Part shown: one piece after another, positions 12,492-24,579 of the stretch
How positions within the stretch are numbered: position 1 is the stretch's first letter
Layout of the letters: each line of letters starts with the position of its first letter
NCBI GenBank assembly: GCA_037974665.1
Contig: CM075782.1
Span: forward strand, 45,667,851-45,731,850
DNA from: Ehretia macrophylla
Lineage: Eukaryota; Streptophyta; Magnoliopsida; Boraginales; Ehretiaceae
DNA length: 64,000 nt
Reading direction: 5' to 3'
Notes under the pieces: model-generated
The model's input: the letters and a program-made list of their open reading frames with translations, nothing else
What the model was told of the DNA's origin: nothing
Database searches by the model: none
Program-made: the position numbers and the translations under genes

Positions 12492-13089
12492 GGGCAAATT
12501 GGACAAATAGTCCCTATTATTTATAAGTTTTGAACAAATAGTCCCTATTGTTTTAGAAGTCACACGGTTAGTCCTATTGTTTGTAAAAGTATCATAAATA
12601 GTCCTCATTGTTTGTAAAAGTTCCACAAATAGTTCTCATTGTTTGTAAAAGTCTCACAAATAGTCCCTATTGTTTGTAAAAGTCACACAAATAGTCCCCA
12701 TTATTTCAAAAGTCACTCAGTTAGTCCCTATTGTTTGCAAAAGTCTCTCCATTAGTCCCCAATGTTTCAAAATGTATTTGCAAACATTGAGAACTAATGG
12801 AGATACTTTTCCAAACAATGAGAATTAATAGAGAGACTTTTACAAATAATGAGGACTAGTAGAGAGACATTTGCAAACAATGAGGACTAATAGAGAGACT
12901 TTTGCAAACAATGAGGACTAATAGAGAGACTTTTGCAAATAATAAAGACTAATTGAATGACTTGTGAAACAATAAGGACTATTGATGAAATTTTTACAAA
13001 CAATGGGGACTAACTATATGACTTTTAAAACAATAAGAACTATTTGTCAAAAAATTGTAAATAATAGAAACTATTTGTAAGATTTGCCC
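12492..13089. mobile_element. Mutator-like MITE, 598 bp, with internal minisatellite
   Basis: The ends GGGCAAATTGGACAAATAGT and ACTATTTGTAAGATTTGCCC are inverted, and TAAATTAAA flanks both sides (12483-12491, 13090-13098) as a perfect 9-bp target duplication. The left half carries about seven loose tandem copies of a unit near 35-40 bp (TTTGTAAAAGTCTCACAAATAGTCC). The right half carries the complement (TTTTGCAAACAATGAGGACTAA), so the element can form a large hairpin. No coding capacity. Confidence 0.5.
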
Positions 13090-13147
13090 TAAATTAAACG
13101 ATAATTTTAAATTAATTATTTGGAACCAGTTCAAGCAGTTATCTTTA

Positions 13148-13887
13148 GGGGAAAAAGTCATTTTAATAGTCCATATGTTTTGAAAAAAAGGCCATTTTAG
13201 TCGCTGCACTTAACGAAAGTTACACTATTTGTAACGGTCAAACCTTTGACCGAGTAAAAAGACTACTATGCCCCTATATTTACAAAAGATAAAAACCAAA
13301 TTGGTCCCAGTATCTTCCGTCCGTAAAGTAATACCAAACATCTATTTCTTCCAACTTCACCATCTGCGACATGCCGTTACACTTCAGTGTGTATGTAGAC
13401 ACTATGTGGTCCCAGTATCTTTCAAAGAATTTAATTGGCAAACTTTATATAACATGCAATCTCAATTTAGTAAACAATAGGTTAAAACGCACTTACTTAG
13501 GATGAATCAATTTAGAAAAACTTACAAGCATAGGGTTTGAAGGTTGCAGAATAACCTTAAAAAACTTTGGTGGACGAACCATATCTATGTAACAAGGGGA
13601 ACAACAATGAATCAATTATTTAGGCAAATTCAATACCCCATTACTACCGGATATATAGATATATCTAAATCAAAAAAATATAATTAAAATGCATATATAT
13701 TTTACATATACTGCCAATTATATATATGTATTACCAATATCTATATTTTAGTATATTTTTATATATTATCGATTACATTATATAAATATTCTATATATTA
13801 TATGTATTATCGATTATATATATTACCGATTACTTATATATTATATATAACCAATATATTTTGTATATTATATATTATATTACCAAT

Positions 13888-13936
<49 letters not shown>

Positions 13937-14177
13937 GCTATATTTTTTTGAATATTTTTTTTATAGAATATTTTCTAAATAAATATTACCGATTACATTA
14001 TAATAAATATTATATATATTATAACTAAATATTATATAATAAATATTCTATATATTATATATTATATATTACCGATTACATTATTTTTAACTAAATCAAT
14101 AAAAATATTTAAAAAATCATATATATATATATAAAAAAACATAATTTTTTTTACCTAAATCAATAAAAAATATATAA

Positions 14178-14213
<36 letters not shown>

Positions 14214-14657
14214 ACATATATAGATGGTTCCCAACGGTTACCTGAGTAAGAGTATCAAAGAATTAGTGCGTTGCTATCGCCGTCACCAGTGTGTACCGCA
14301 GTGTGTGTGCGTGTATGACTAAGAAAGAATGAGTGACAGAGAGAGCAAGAGCAAAAGAGAGAGAGAGAACCGCATGAGGAGAAGGGAAAGGTCCTGTCTA
14401 TGTGGTGTGCGAGGGAAAGGGCGAACGCTTGGTGTGTGGGTGTGTGTGTTTGATGAAGAGAGATAGATGAACGGGAATGGGAATAGGGGAGGGAGGGTTT
14501 AGTTTTTTTGTAAAGCTAAAATGACAACTTTGCCCTCGAAACCGCTAAAACTTTAACAGTCCCTCGCTTAACGGAGGGAACAATTTGGTTTTTTCCAAAA
14601 CACAAGGACCTAATTGGTCTTTATGCTAAACCTCAGGGACTAAATTAACTTTTTCTC
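13148..14657. mobile_element. Non-autonomous Mutator-like element, 1510 bp, 9-bp TSD
   Basis: Imperfect terminal inverted repeats (GGGGAAAAAGTCATTTTAATAG and, inverted, GAGAAAAAGTTAATTTAGTC) are followed inwards by matching phrases about AACGGTC/AACGGAGG. TTATCTTTA at 13139-13147 and 14658-14666 is a perfect 9-bp target duplication. The interior is strongly AT-rich with ATATAT tracts (13620-14220), including (AC)n(AT)n at about 13896-13936, then a GA- and GTGT-rich stretch at 14330-14450. No transposase is visible, so it depends on enzymes made elsewhere. Confidence 0.5.
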
Positions 14658-14666
14658 TTATCTTTA

Positions 14667-15234
14667 TGCTTACAATATTAATCTTCTTTGTGGGTTGTGT
14701 CTTTAAATTTGGGGTGCCCGATATCTCTTTGTATCATGTATATTTTTGATTCCTTAAAGGCATTTAAATATCAGAAGGTTCAATCTGTACATCAGTTTCC
14801 CTTTTGACTACCACTAAAAGTCCATATCAAATACAATTAACACTTTTTTTAGGTGACGTGAGAATTCAGTTAGTAAATTTCGATTATTTATTATTCAGCA
14901 AATTCAATTGCCAACTATAAACTCTCGAATGTAACAATGTATTTCACACATGTGCCAAATCAATTAAAAACTAAACTCTAAAATAATAAAAAGTATCAAA
15001 CATGTGGCCTCTAAAAAATTGATCTCACCCCAATGATTACTAAACCATAACTTTGGGGGCAAACAGAATTAACACTTACCATTATAAGTTATTTGCATTT
15101 TTTTATGGGAATAGAAAATTATTGGTCCTACACATCTTAGCATCTGGCACATGTAAGTTTTTTTTTTACCTGCAAGGAAGGTGAAAGCTAGAAGACTAAA
15201 CAAAACGAGGAGATGTTTCACCCCTAATATCTTT
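14667..15234. other. Intergenic AT-rich DNA
   Basis: I see no gene or clear repeat boundary in this stretch. Confidence 0.5.
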
Positions 15235-15780
15235 TTTTATCAACAATAAAACAGATCTTGGAAGGTTGTCAATTTGAGATGCTTCAAACTGTTGTCGTAA
15301 GCTCAAGTTTGCCAAATCGTCAGCACATCTATTAGTTTCATAGAAAATATGGGTTAGCTTATAATTATTGTGGCGTGAAAGTATTCGCTTGTATCTTCAG
15401 CTAAAGGGCGTAAGGGATTAAACAGATACGAGTTAGCCTTTAATAAATTAGACACAATGGCGGAATCAATCACTATATATATGGAGTTCATCAATCTGTA
15501 AACTCTCAGTCAATTTAACTCCTTTTAATAAGGCAAACAATTCAGCTTAACAGCTCATCGTTACCCCAAGTTAGTTGCAAAGCCAGCGATCTATTCACCA
15601 TTCGTATTACAAATGATTCCTCCCGCCTCTACAATACCAGGATTACCTTTGGCATAACCATTAGTATTTAATTTGTAACCACAACCTAGCCTTTCCCAAC
15701 CAACATTAATAACACGTCTATGGTGGGAGTTAGAAATACCATGGGTATTCCAAACAACAATATTATCTCATACTAACTTA
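15235..15780 (-). pseudogene. Decayed LINE-type RNase H (RVT_3) remnant
   Basis: Read on the minus strand, phrases typical of the RNase H domain carried by plant LINEs appear in order: VINVGWERLGCGYKLNTNG, then YAKGNPGIVEAGGIICNTNG, then LTESLQIDELHIYSDS, and finally THIFYETNRCADDLANLSL. These match the usual beta-strand start (KLNTDGSAKGNPG), the central acidic region and the terminal HxxRExNxxAD motif. Several stops and frame changes interrupt it, for example directly after the NTNGE phrase. No reverse transcriptase is seen next to it. Old and non-functional. Confidence 0.5.
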
Positions 15781-17350
15781 AGAGTCAAAGTCTCCTATCA
15801 TTATTGGCCATAAATTCTCCATCTCCAAAAAGTGTGTCGTTGTAGTAAAGGAGCAAATGTGAGCTAAAAACCATGTCATGGTGACAAGATCACAAATACA
15901 ACATATTAGCATAAAACTGATATTTCATCCTAAAATCAATTGGTATCAAGTGAAGTAGTTTAGGATCTCATATGGTAGTTTTAAAATTTTTAATTTTTCG
16001 ATATGTGACGAGTGTTATATTCTAACACTGCACAAGAAGTAAAAGACAACACACATGGAGCTGATACAACTTAGGTTGCCTTATCAGGAAGAAGAATACA
16101 AATCATCCAAAGCAATTGCATAAGCATTTAGAGTGTGCACATTTATGCTCACCAAAACTGGAGGCAAAAGTACTATTAAATGTAGATTTCTTTTTCATTT
16201 TCAATTCAAGCAAACTTGTTACTATACAAACTATTTGAACATATACAACCAAATGAAAATAAGTCGTAAACTTCCAACTATGTAATATAAATCGTGAAGT
16301 GAGCCGGCACCATTAACAGAAAAGTCTTGAGGCAATGCCCTGACAAGAATAAAGATTCACATGCAGTATTAGTGGACCCATCACTTTTTCATTACTTGCT
16401 TGGGTATCATAACAGAATCCGAAAATATCACAAATCAGACTTGTCCGTTTGTTCAAACATACAAGATAATTGAATTATGAGCACTGTTTCTGACCCAAAC
16501 TCCATCGATACAAGCAATTAGTAATGACACATTGACGACGTATAGATAGAGAGGGTCTAGTGAGAAGTCTAGTATCAGAGATCGAATTGAAAATTGCAGC
16601 CGTTTCACATATATCGATCCAATTAACACTAATGGTAATAATAATAGTAATAATATCAGAAATGCATAATTTCTGGCCATTTTCTGAAATTAAAAATTAA
16701 AATAAGAACAAAAATACGTCAAAATAAATGAGAAAATAAAATTTATTTTGATCAATCTAAGTTTGAGATAGTACGGAAAATGGAGAAAATGTGATGTTGT
16801 ATGTCACTTTCGGAAATTTAACAAGATAAATTTGGGACGAGACCCCTACTCGCCAACAAGTTCTCCTAAACCCGCAAGACTCAAATCTTAATACAATTAG
16901 TGCAAAACTATTAAAATCTCAATTGTATGAAATCTCCAATAATGACTTTAGATACTCAAGTGTTACCTCAAATTCCAAGGATCATAACGTGAGGTAAAAT
17001 TCCTCAATTATTACAAACAAACTCGAATGTCATAATTGAAATTCAAATACAACACTAAATAACATTTGAATGGGTAATTCTCTCTGCACTAGATCACCAC
17101 AAGAGGTTGACACAACCTACCCAAGGCTCGAGTTCCAACTCTTCTTTTTCTGCAAAGAAAGCAGGCGAAAACAAAAAAGAGTGAGCGAACAAAAGCACAG
17201 TATGGGGTCCTTTCCCAAAGAATGACAGGATTATACGAATCATGTAAATAATAAGAATGAGCAGTAGCGGAAGAATAATGAGCAAATAATAAGATGCAAG
17301 AGATTCTTTAAACTGTAACAGTGGTCACATAGCAGTTAACAAACAGTACA
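15781..17350. other. Intergenic DNA, no gene seen
   Basis: AT-rich sequence. The part from about 16830 to 17300 (GACGAGACCCC ... AGCAGTAGCGGAAG) has the style of the LTR-like DNA near 9060-9300, but I could not place its ends. Confidence 0.5.
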
Positions 17351-17351
17351 T

Positions 17352-17487
17352 GATGATAGGTATTATCCCCCATATCAGGTTCATTAAGATAGATATTATC
17401 CCTCCTATCAAGTTTGTTATGATATGTATTATCCTCCTATCAGGTTTGTTACGATAAGTATTATCCTCCTATCAAATTCATTATTTT
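17352..17487. repeat. Minisatellite of four units of about 33 bp
   Basis: The phrase GATAnGTATTATCCTCCTAT followed by CAGGTTTGTTA-like sequence occurs four times in a row with a few substitutions. It ends about 90 bp before the start of MUR3 homology. Confidence 0.5.
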
Positions 17488-17574
17488 AAATATAACTTGT
17501 CGAACAGTAACAGTCAATGTGCAGTTTAAAAATGAAGGAGACAACGATCAGTATATAGGCAAGGATACTATTGA

Positions 17575-18273
17575 TCAATTAGGGGTCAGATCATCGATCA
17601 ATGCAAGAATTCTAAAGTGGGCAAGCTATTGGAATGTGATTTTGGGGAGAGCAAATGTCATTCACCGAGCAGTATTTTGCAGATGTTCCAAAGTTCGCTT
17701 TTCTGTCTACAGCCAGAAGGGGATTCATATACAAGAAGATCGGCTTTCGATTCAATCTTGGCTGGTTGTATACCATTCTTCTTTCATCCTGGTTCTACGT
17801 ACACTCAGTACACTTGGCATCTTCCCAAAAACTATTCAAAGTATTCGGTTTTCATCCCAGAGGACGATATTCGTAAGAAAAATGTCAGCATAGAGGAAAG
17901 GCTCAGTCAAATTTCTCCAGAGCAGGTGAAGGAAATGAGGGAGGAGGTTATAAATCCCATTCCTAGGATAATATATGCGGATCCAAGATCCAAGTGGGAG
18001 ACTTTCAAAGATGCTTTTGACATAGCTGTGCAGGCAGTTATTAACAAAGTAACAAGATTGAGAAGAGATATTGTTGAAGGTCGTACAGATGATAATTTTA
18101 TCGAAGAGCTTAGCTGGAAATATGCTTTATTAGATGAAGGACAACGTGAAGTGGGACCTCATGAGTGGGATCCATTTTTCTCAAAACAGAAAGATGGTAA
18201 TGGTGATTCTAATGCTTCATCAGCAGAAGCAGCAAAAAATTCATGGAAGAGTGAGCAAAGACAACATTCATGA
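17575..18273 (+). pseudogene. MUR3: 5'-truncated MUR3 (xyloglucan galactosyltransferase, GT47) fragment
   Basis: MUR3/KATAMARI1 is a Golgi type II membrane enzyme that adds galactose to xyloglucan in cell-wall synthesis. Homology begins at [19 protein letters not shown] (17575) and continues through [62 protein letters not shown] and the typical end [16 protein letters not shown] with a TGA stop. That is about 233 codons, roughly the last third of a protein of about 620 residues. An in-frame stop lies directly before the first conserved residue, and the cytosolic tail, transmembrane anchor and N-terminal half are absent. The retained part of the exostosin domain has no interruption. It may be a recent truncated copy. 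Identity is secure; lack of function is inferred. Confidence 0.5.
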
Positions 18274-19012
18274 CCGGCAAGGATTATATTGTTCTGTAGT
18301 TCCTGCAGTGCCTGGTGCAGTAGGGATGGAGAACAAACTGGGACTCCTTTTGGATGGAAGACACAATTGAGGTACGCCCGTTTACCCTGGGCTTGTGAGA
18401 TGACGGTTATAGTTGTCCGGAATATCATGTACGCATCTAAAACATAGTTTTACTTGATTTTGCTTGTGATAGGTGTTTTTGTTGCTCGTAATGAAATATT
18501 ATGCTCCTTCTTTTGTATTGAATTTGATATACAGATTTCAGGTAGCTAATGCTTCGTCCATGGAATCTTGTTTGTTAAATGAAAGCAGAATAGAAGAAAT
18601 AATGAACTATCTCATCTCTCTTGCATGCTTCTTTAGTTGTACAAATGAGTGATCGTCGTATATCTATTTGATTTGTTTGAGAGGAGCGTAATTTTTCATC
18701 AATAGGTTGATTCGTAATTTGACAGCCATTGCAATGTGAGCTAATCCTTAGATCTTGTATGTAATGCTAGGATGATAACATAATGGAATCTTAGTGAAGA
18801 AAGGTCTTGCTTAATCATCGTTCATTGTAATGTCCTAGGAATAATTTCATGAGGCTTCTGTTTTCTTTAGTAGTAACTAGTATCTAAGCACTTACGGCTT
18901 ATGGTCAGGGAAGTGAGCAATAAGTAATAGATACTGTGGTCTAGCTTTTTAGATGTTGCATTGAACTTCACACGGGGCTGGCGCCCGGGGGTGGTGGTGT
19001 GGTTTGTGGGGT
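18274..19012. other. Downstream flank of the MUR3 fragment
   Basis: This contains a plausible 3' UTR (AATGAAATATTATG near 18489) and then unassigned DNA. I see no other gene. Confidence 0.5.

Positions 19013-19045
<33 letters not shown>
19013..19045 (+). repeat. Run of 33 G residues
   Basis: An uninterrupted poly-G tract sits between two GCGCCCG boxes (near 18981 and 19046) and follows a GGTGGTGGTG stretch. It is strongly G-quadruplex-prone. The true length may be uncertain because assemblers and sequencers mis-size such tracts. Confidence 0.5.
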
Positions 19046-19049
<4 letters not shown>

Positions 19050-19950
19050 CGTAAACACACACGCACATGTAAGACAGAATCTGGAATGGGAGAAGTAGTG
19101 AAGATTTAGAAGTTAAAAGGATAATATAAATGTATGGATCTAAGTATTAGGATGTGTTTATTAAGGAGTATTTCTAGGTTCAGTTGAGTTTAATGTTGTT
19201 ACTAAGTGACTTTGTTATTAGTAAACAACAACTTTGATCATATGTCTGATGATCACATGTCTGAGTATTAAATTAAGTTTGATACTATATCAGACAATAT
19301 AGTATTGAGTATATATAAGGGTGTGTATGGTAATTGTGCAGCTTTAGCCTCATCATGTGATTTAAGTAGATGTTCATTTGCATAAATCAGAGGGACTCAA
19401 TTGGTCGGGCCGGGACATTGAGATTTTCCTGGTCATTAATTTTTAAGTTCTTGTAAGGTTAATCGGGCAAAGTCTGAATATCCAAGGCTTTCAGAAAAAA
19501 GAAGAGAGTATCAGAGGGTCAAAGTGTATTATTTGGATATTGCAATCAAGATTGTAGGTTATTTCAGGAAAAACATTATGAACTTTGAAAGAACTGATAA
19601 AAGTATTAGAGAGACATTGCTTTTTGTATTGATAGTGATGAAGTGTGATTAAGAATGACAACGGTTCAGTTAAGAACTCCAAACTCTTTTAAGTGTTTGG
19701 GAATTGAACGTTACTATGATTTTTTAATGTATAATCCATAGATCTATCCAGCAAAAGTGCTAACATCATGGTTTGCCTTGGGGTTATGGGTGGCTCATTT
19801 AAACAATAATTTGCTTAACATTTTCTGTTTTAAACCCACCGAAAGCTGAGCTATGGCATGGCCTAAGTTGGACAGTAAACTATATAATATAAAGCATGAG
19901 TGGAAGTAATCATACGATAGAGTGGGTGTATTTTTTTCATTGGTTGCAAT
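19046..19950. other. Intergenic DNA, no gene seen
   Basis: Single-copy-looking AT-rich sequence without recognisable coding or repeat structure. Confidence 0.5.
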
Positions 19951-19959
19951 ATCTAGATT

Positions 19960-20230
19960 ATACATTTTGTTCGAAAAAATTAACTCCAAATTTTATTTAA
20001 ACTTGATACATGAACACAAGTCTTATACGAATACTTCAAACATTTTACCATTAAAGTACCTCGTTGGGGTTCGATAATTATGTAACTTGTCAAAGTCTTC
20101 TCGGTATTTACATAACAATAGCTCCACCCTTATTCAGCTTATACGTGTTGACATTTAAATTTTTTATTTTTATTTGTGATGAAGAAAACTCAATTGAAAC
20201 TACACTATATTAAATTCAACGTAAAATTAC
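19960..20230 (-). repeat. SINE-headed repeat family, copy 1 (partial)
   Basis: The plus strand carries the signature order seen in all copies: GATACATGAACACAAGTCTTA, CCATTAAAGTACCTCGTTGG, TAATTATGTAACTTGTCAAA, and the AAACTCAATTGAAACTACAC phrase. Read on the minus strand, the region around 20070-19980 is the tRNA-like head described for the copy at 41515-42440. Confidence 0.5.
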
Positions 20231-20309
20231 AAATTGCATTGTGCAAAATATGTTTGGCACATATAAAAAAGTGAAAGTTCAGTTGGGATATCGGTGCAAG
20301 CTTTGTGTA

Positions 20310-20360
20310 CTATAATAACAATTATAGGAGGCAATGTAGAAGTGTTAGGATTCAGATAAA
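20310..20360. repeat. Short dispersed module (AATTATAGGAGGC ... GTTAGGATTCA)
   Basis: The phrase recurs near 23788 and 29755, each time next to AAATAACAAT. It probably belongs to the larger module that also carries the CTCCGATGTGGGAG motif. Confidence 0.5.
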
Positions 20361-21164
20361 TAAGAATAATCGTTAAATGGGAATCAAAACCCCGAGAGTG
20401 ATGAGCTGTGAATATTTTATTAGATGCTGGTAGATAGATTATTGTTCCTATTGCCAAAGGTATAAACTTTTCATTATTTAGTCTACTCGTAACAATACTC
20501 GAGTACAATCTTTTCTTCACTCTTTTTCCAAGTTGCTCCTTCACATCTAAAGTTTCAGTCGTTCATTATGTATTTCCAGGATCTTTCCTCTACTGCATTA
20601 TTGTTATTATTATTAAATGTTCTTTCTATAATTTGATTGATAAAGAGTCCTTCCAAGGAACATAGGTGATGTAATTGATTCATTCTGAATAAATCATTTT
20701 CCAAGTTTTTTAGTGTTTGGTAACGCGGGAAAATTAGTTAACTGAAAAATATTTTTTAGTAAAAAATGGTAATTATATTTTTTTAGTTTTTTAGTGTTTG
20801 GTAACACTGAAAAATTGGTCAACTGAAAAATACTTTCCAGTCAAATATTATAGTTAGTACAAAGTTTGGAAAAATATTTTAATTTTCAAACACTAGAAAA
20901 TATTCGATTTTTAAGGAAAATGTATTCTTATGAAAATATTTTCTACAAACAAGTTATTTTATGGCAAATAAACAGAGTCCAAATATATATAAAAAAAAAA
21001 TTATATTTTTCAAAAAAATATTTTCTTCTGAAAATATTTTTCACAAGTAAATTATTTTATAGCAAACAACTAGAGCCTAAGTGAAATAAGTAGAAATTTT
21101 GCGGTACGTATTTCTTTTTTGTCTTGATAGCTAACTAGGTGAGTTTCTTTCTCTCTTTTTTTAT

Positions 21165-22075
21165 TTTTTATTTTTATAATGAAGAAAACTCAATTGAAAC
21201 TACACTACATCGAATTCAACGTAAGTTACAAACTTTGTGGTGTAGTAATGTGTTTGGCACATATTTAAAATTGATCATAGGTTTGTCCATAAGAATTCTT
21301 CGTCTGAGTTAAATGCAGAAAAATTAGTGATATCTAGAAGTTTTTATTCCATATACTATATAGTATAGTGTTTTATATCATACGAGTATGACGAATAAGA
21401 CCAAATTGAATGAAGTAAAAGTACCAAAAAATGACGATTCAATTGGGACATTGGTGATATACACAAGGTATATTTGGATTGGTTCAAAAAAATCGTCTCC
21501 AAGTCATATTCAAACTCGATATATGAACAAGTTTCATACCATCGTTTCAACCAATCCACCATTAAACTACCTCCTTGGGGTCAATAATTATGTAACTAGT
21601 CAAAGTCTTCTCGGCATTTACAAAACAATAACTCGACAATTACTCAACTTAAACGTGTTGACCTCTAAATTTTTTTATTTTTATTTTTTTATGATGAAGA
21701 AACTCAATTGAAATTACACTACATTGAATTTAACGTAAGGTTACAAATTTCATGGTGCACCAATGTACCTGACACATATTTAAAATTATCTAAGGCGACT
21801 ATATTGAATTCAACGTAAGATTATAAATTCTGTGGTGTAATAATATGTCTGACACATATTTAAAATTAGTCAAAGGCTTTCCATAAAAAATTTTCATCTG
21901 AGTTAAAATACATAAAACTTAGTGATATCTACAAGTTTTTATTTCATATAGTATATATATATATATAATCTTTTATATCATACGCTAGAGACTTTTGCAT
22001 AAGAATTCTTTGTCCGACTTAAATACAAAAAAGTTAATGACATCTAGAAAAAGTTTTTATTCCATATAATATTAT
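21165..22075 (-). repeat. SINE-headed repeat family, copies 2-3
   Basis: This holds one nearly full unit of about 500 bp (tRNA-like head at about 21585-21480 on the minus strand) plus partial units on either side. Conserved phrases on the plus strand include TTAAATGCAGAAAAATTAGT, GAAGTAAAAGTACC and GATTCAATTGGGACATTGGT. Confidence 0.5.
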
Positions 22076-22078
22076 TAT

Positions 22079-23520
22079 GGGTAATTTTGAATGAGACCCC
22101 TTGCACTTTTAGTAAATGTGACTCAGACCTTTTATTTTTTGAAAAGTATGACTCAGACCCTTTCTGTTAATAAAAGATCCACTTTTCTGTTTGAATGTTG
22201 CTAAAAGACAATTCTGTCCTTATTTTGCCAAAATAACTAAATTTGCAAGTCAACAAAAGTGACGGAAATTCCATCCTAATACTTGATTTTTCTCTTCTTT
22301 TTTTTGGGTAAAACATTTTCCAGTAGTTCAACCTTTTTTTTGTTGTTGTTTTTTTGCCAATTTATGCTTTGTATGATTTTATACAAAATGGTCAAGAGAA
22401 TACATAATATTATAATCCTACTTAGCCATTACAGTTCCATAAAATTGTATCAATCTTTAAACAAAAAAGCAAACTACATAAACTTTCATCATCAACATCA
22501 ATCCATAAATATACTTTTTTTTTGTTTGTCGGTTAATCCATAAATATACAAGTAAAGCCAATGTTGTAACGGTTTAACAAAAAGCATCAAACCAATCTAA
22601 AAAAAATATTAGTTATCTTCAAAAAGCTAATTACGCTGACATCGTGTCCTCAAAAGTGGTGAATACATAAATATCCTCAAAAGTCTTCACCTCAAAACCA
22701 AATTAGACTTCACAAAATTAACAAAAAGATTAACATTAGGTATGTTGTATGCATCAAAACAAAAATGCACAATAATTGTGCTCGTCATCCCTATACCATA
22801 AAGACTAAAACAATCAAAATAAATAACATGTGTAAGAGTAAGCAAAACATAATGAAAAAATTATATGAAATACTGTATACATCTACGACACTACATATAT
22901 CATTAAAGTAAAGGTCTATAACTAAATTAAACAAAATACTACCCAAAAAAAACATAGCATTGACTAAATTAAAATACTACCCAAAAAGACTACACTTTTA
23001 GTTATAAAAGTAGTTAGAAATCAGATTCATAAAGGAATAATTTGTTAGGCATTATAAACTGCCGATTCATAAAATTAGCTGCAATTCTGAGCAGCTTATC
23101 ACGTCAACATTAAGAAGCTAAGCTCGTTTATGGCCTTTCTGTCAGAGCCCCTAAAAACTTCAACGAAGAATGAAAGAAACTTTTTCAGAAAGAAAAAACT
23201 GAAATACATGCACATTTGGAACAAAAAATAAAATAAAGTGGCTCAATCAAACAAAGTATGGATAAAATCAAAGCAAAAAATAAAATCCCTAAGAAAAAAT
23301 GTTCAACAAGTATATAGGGTAGTAAATCGTATGAAATTATAGCATGAAAAATGAGTTCTTACTCTTTTTTTTTTTTGGCTTCTGAAATCAACAATATCCA
23401 GAGGTTGAGAGAAATGAGTTAGGAAGGAAATTGAAAGATATGGAGAGTTGAAGAGATCTGATAAAAAAATAAAAATAAAAAAGTCAAGGGGAGAGTAATG
23501 AAATACGTTTACTATGTCCA
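22079..23520. other. Intergenic AT-rich DNA with a one-ended MITE-like start
   Basis: At 22079 the sequence GGGTAATTTTGAATGAGACC has the form of a Mutator-like MITE terminus, but I found no inverted partner, so the element may be truncated. The rest is AT-rich with no supported gene. Confidence 0.5.
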
Positions 23521-23526
23521 ACGTTC

Positions 23527-23670
23527 CACCATTTTAAGGCCTCTATTTGGCTTACAAGCCCCCACAACAGAGGCCCGTAGTTTACGGTTCACACCTGATT
23601 ATTTATCAAACGGATTGCTTTAGTAAATCTCCGATGTGGGAGAAGAAGTGTGTCTAATAAATGAATTAAA
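23527..23670 (+). repeat. Dispersed module with CTCCGATGTGGGAG, copy 1
   Basis: Ordered phrases CCTGATTATTTATCAA, GATTGCTTTAGTAAA and CTCCGATGTGGGAGAAGAAG recur, with small changes, in six places in this window. Confidence 0.5.
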
Positions 23671-24283
23671 CCAACTACGTCAACGTAATAAGAAATGACC
23701 AAAACAATTAAAGGAAAAAAAAAAACATAATAAGAGCAGCATGAGGCATCTCTCGCTCTGTTCAGCGCATCAAAATCAAATACTAATAACAATTATAGGA
23801 GGCAACTTAGAAGTGTTAGGATTCAGCATAAATAACAATTATAATGCAATCTTCTCTTTTCACTTCCGATTGTAACATAACAATTAAAGTGTTCATAGGC
23901 ACTCATTTTCCTTCCAAAATTGTAATGAATCCGTTGGGACTGCCGGGCTCGAACCTGCAACTTTATTTTTTGATTCCTAGTAATGTAATAATGTTTAAAT
24001 GAGGTTAATAGTGATGGAGTTATGATGTGATAATTTGATCTTCACATTTAATAACTTAAAAAATTTAATTATAAATATATAATCGCATCACCACTATCGA
24101 TCTTCCTTATAATATCATTAAGTTATTAGGCCATTTTTAATCCATATATATACTAGTGGATTTCATACTTTGGCTGTTTTGCTTTTTCTTTTTCTTTCTT
24201 CATTGTTTTTAGTATTTTTTCTTTGTTTGTTATTTTTGGAGCTTTGAAATTCTTGATTTACATGTTGTGCTGATTTATATAAT
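23671..24283. other. Intergenic DNA up to the copia element
   Basis: The segment at 23840-23930 is repeated at about 32822-32905 (AATCTTCTCnTTTCACTTCC ... CCTTCCAAAATT). No gene seen. Confidence 0.5.
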
Positions 24284-24288
24284 TACAT

Positions 24289-24505
24289 TGTTAAGCTGTG
24301 GATAATATTTTGTGTATGTTAGCATGAATTCAAATTCAAAATAGATAGTCTCCTAGAATGTGCATACCTCTGTTTTAGCTTAGCATAAATATTACTCATA
24401 CATATCCTATGTAATGTAATCTCTGTAACTTATATCGCTGTACTCATGTGTATATATATGAGAAGAAATGCTCTTGACTTTCAAGGGCAAATACAAACTC
24501 TTTCA
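24289..24505 (+). repeat. 5' LTR of the copia element
   Basis: 217 bp, begins TGTTAAGCTGTGG and ends CAAACTCTTTCA. A TATA-like TGTATATATATG lies near its 3' third. It differs from the right LTR at one position. Confidence 0.5.
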
Positions 24506-24579
24506 TGGTATCAGTAGTCTAGGTTTATATCCTATATCGTAAGCCTACCCGCCCTACGCTTTCCTTCAGTCCCATACTT

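Noticed and set aside
12530-12990. Regular repeats resembling a CRISPR array
   Set aside because: The repeats are degenerate, have no unique spacers, are mirrored in the other half of a MITE and lie in a plant genome.
18867-19058. Minus-strand frame with a poly-proline run
   Set aside because: The prolines are the translation of the poly-G tract; there is no other protein feature.
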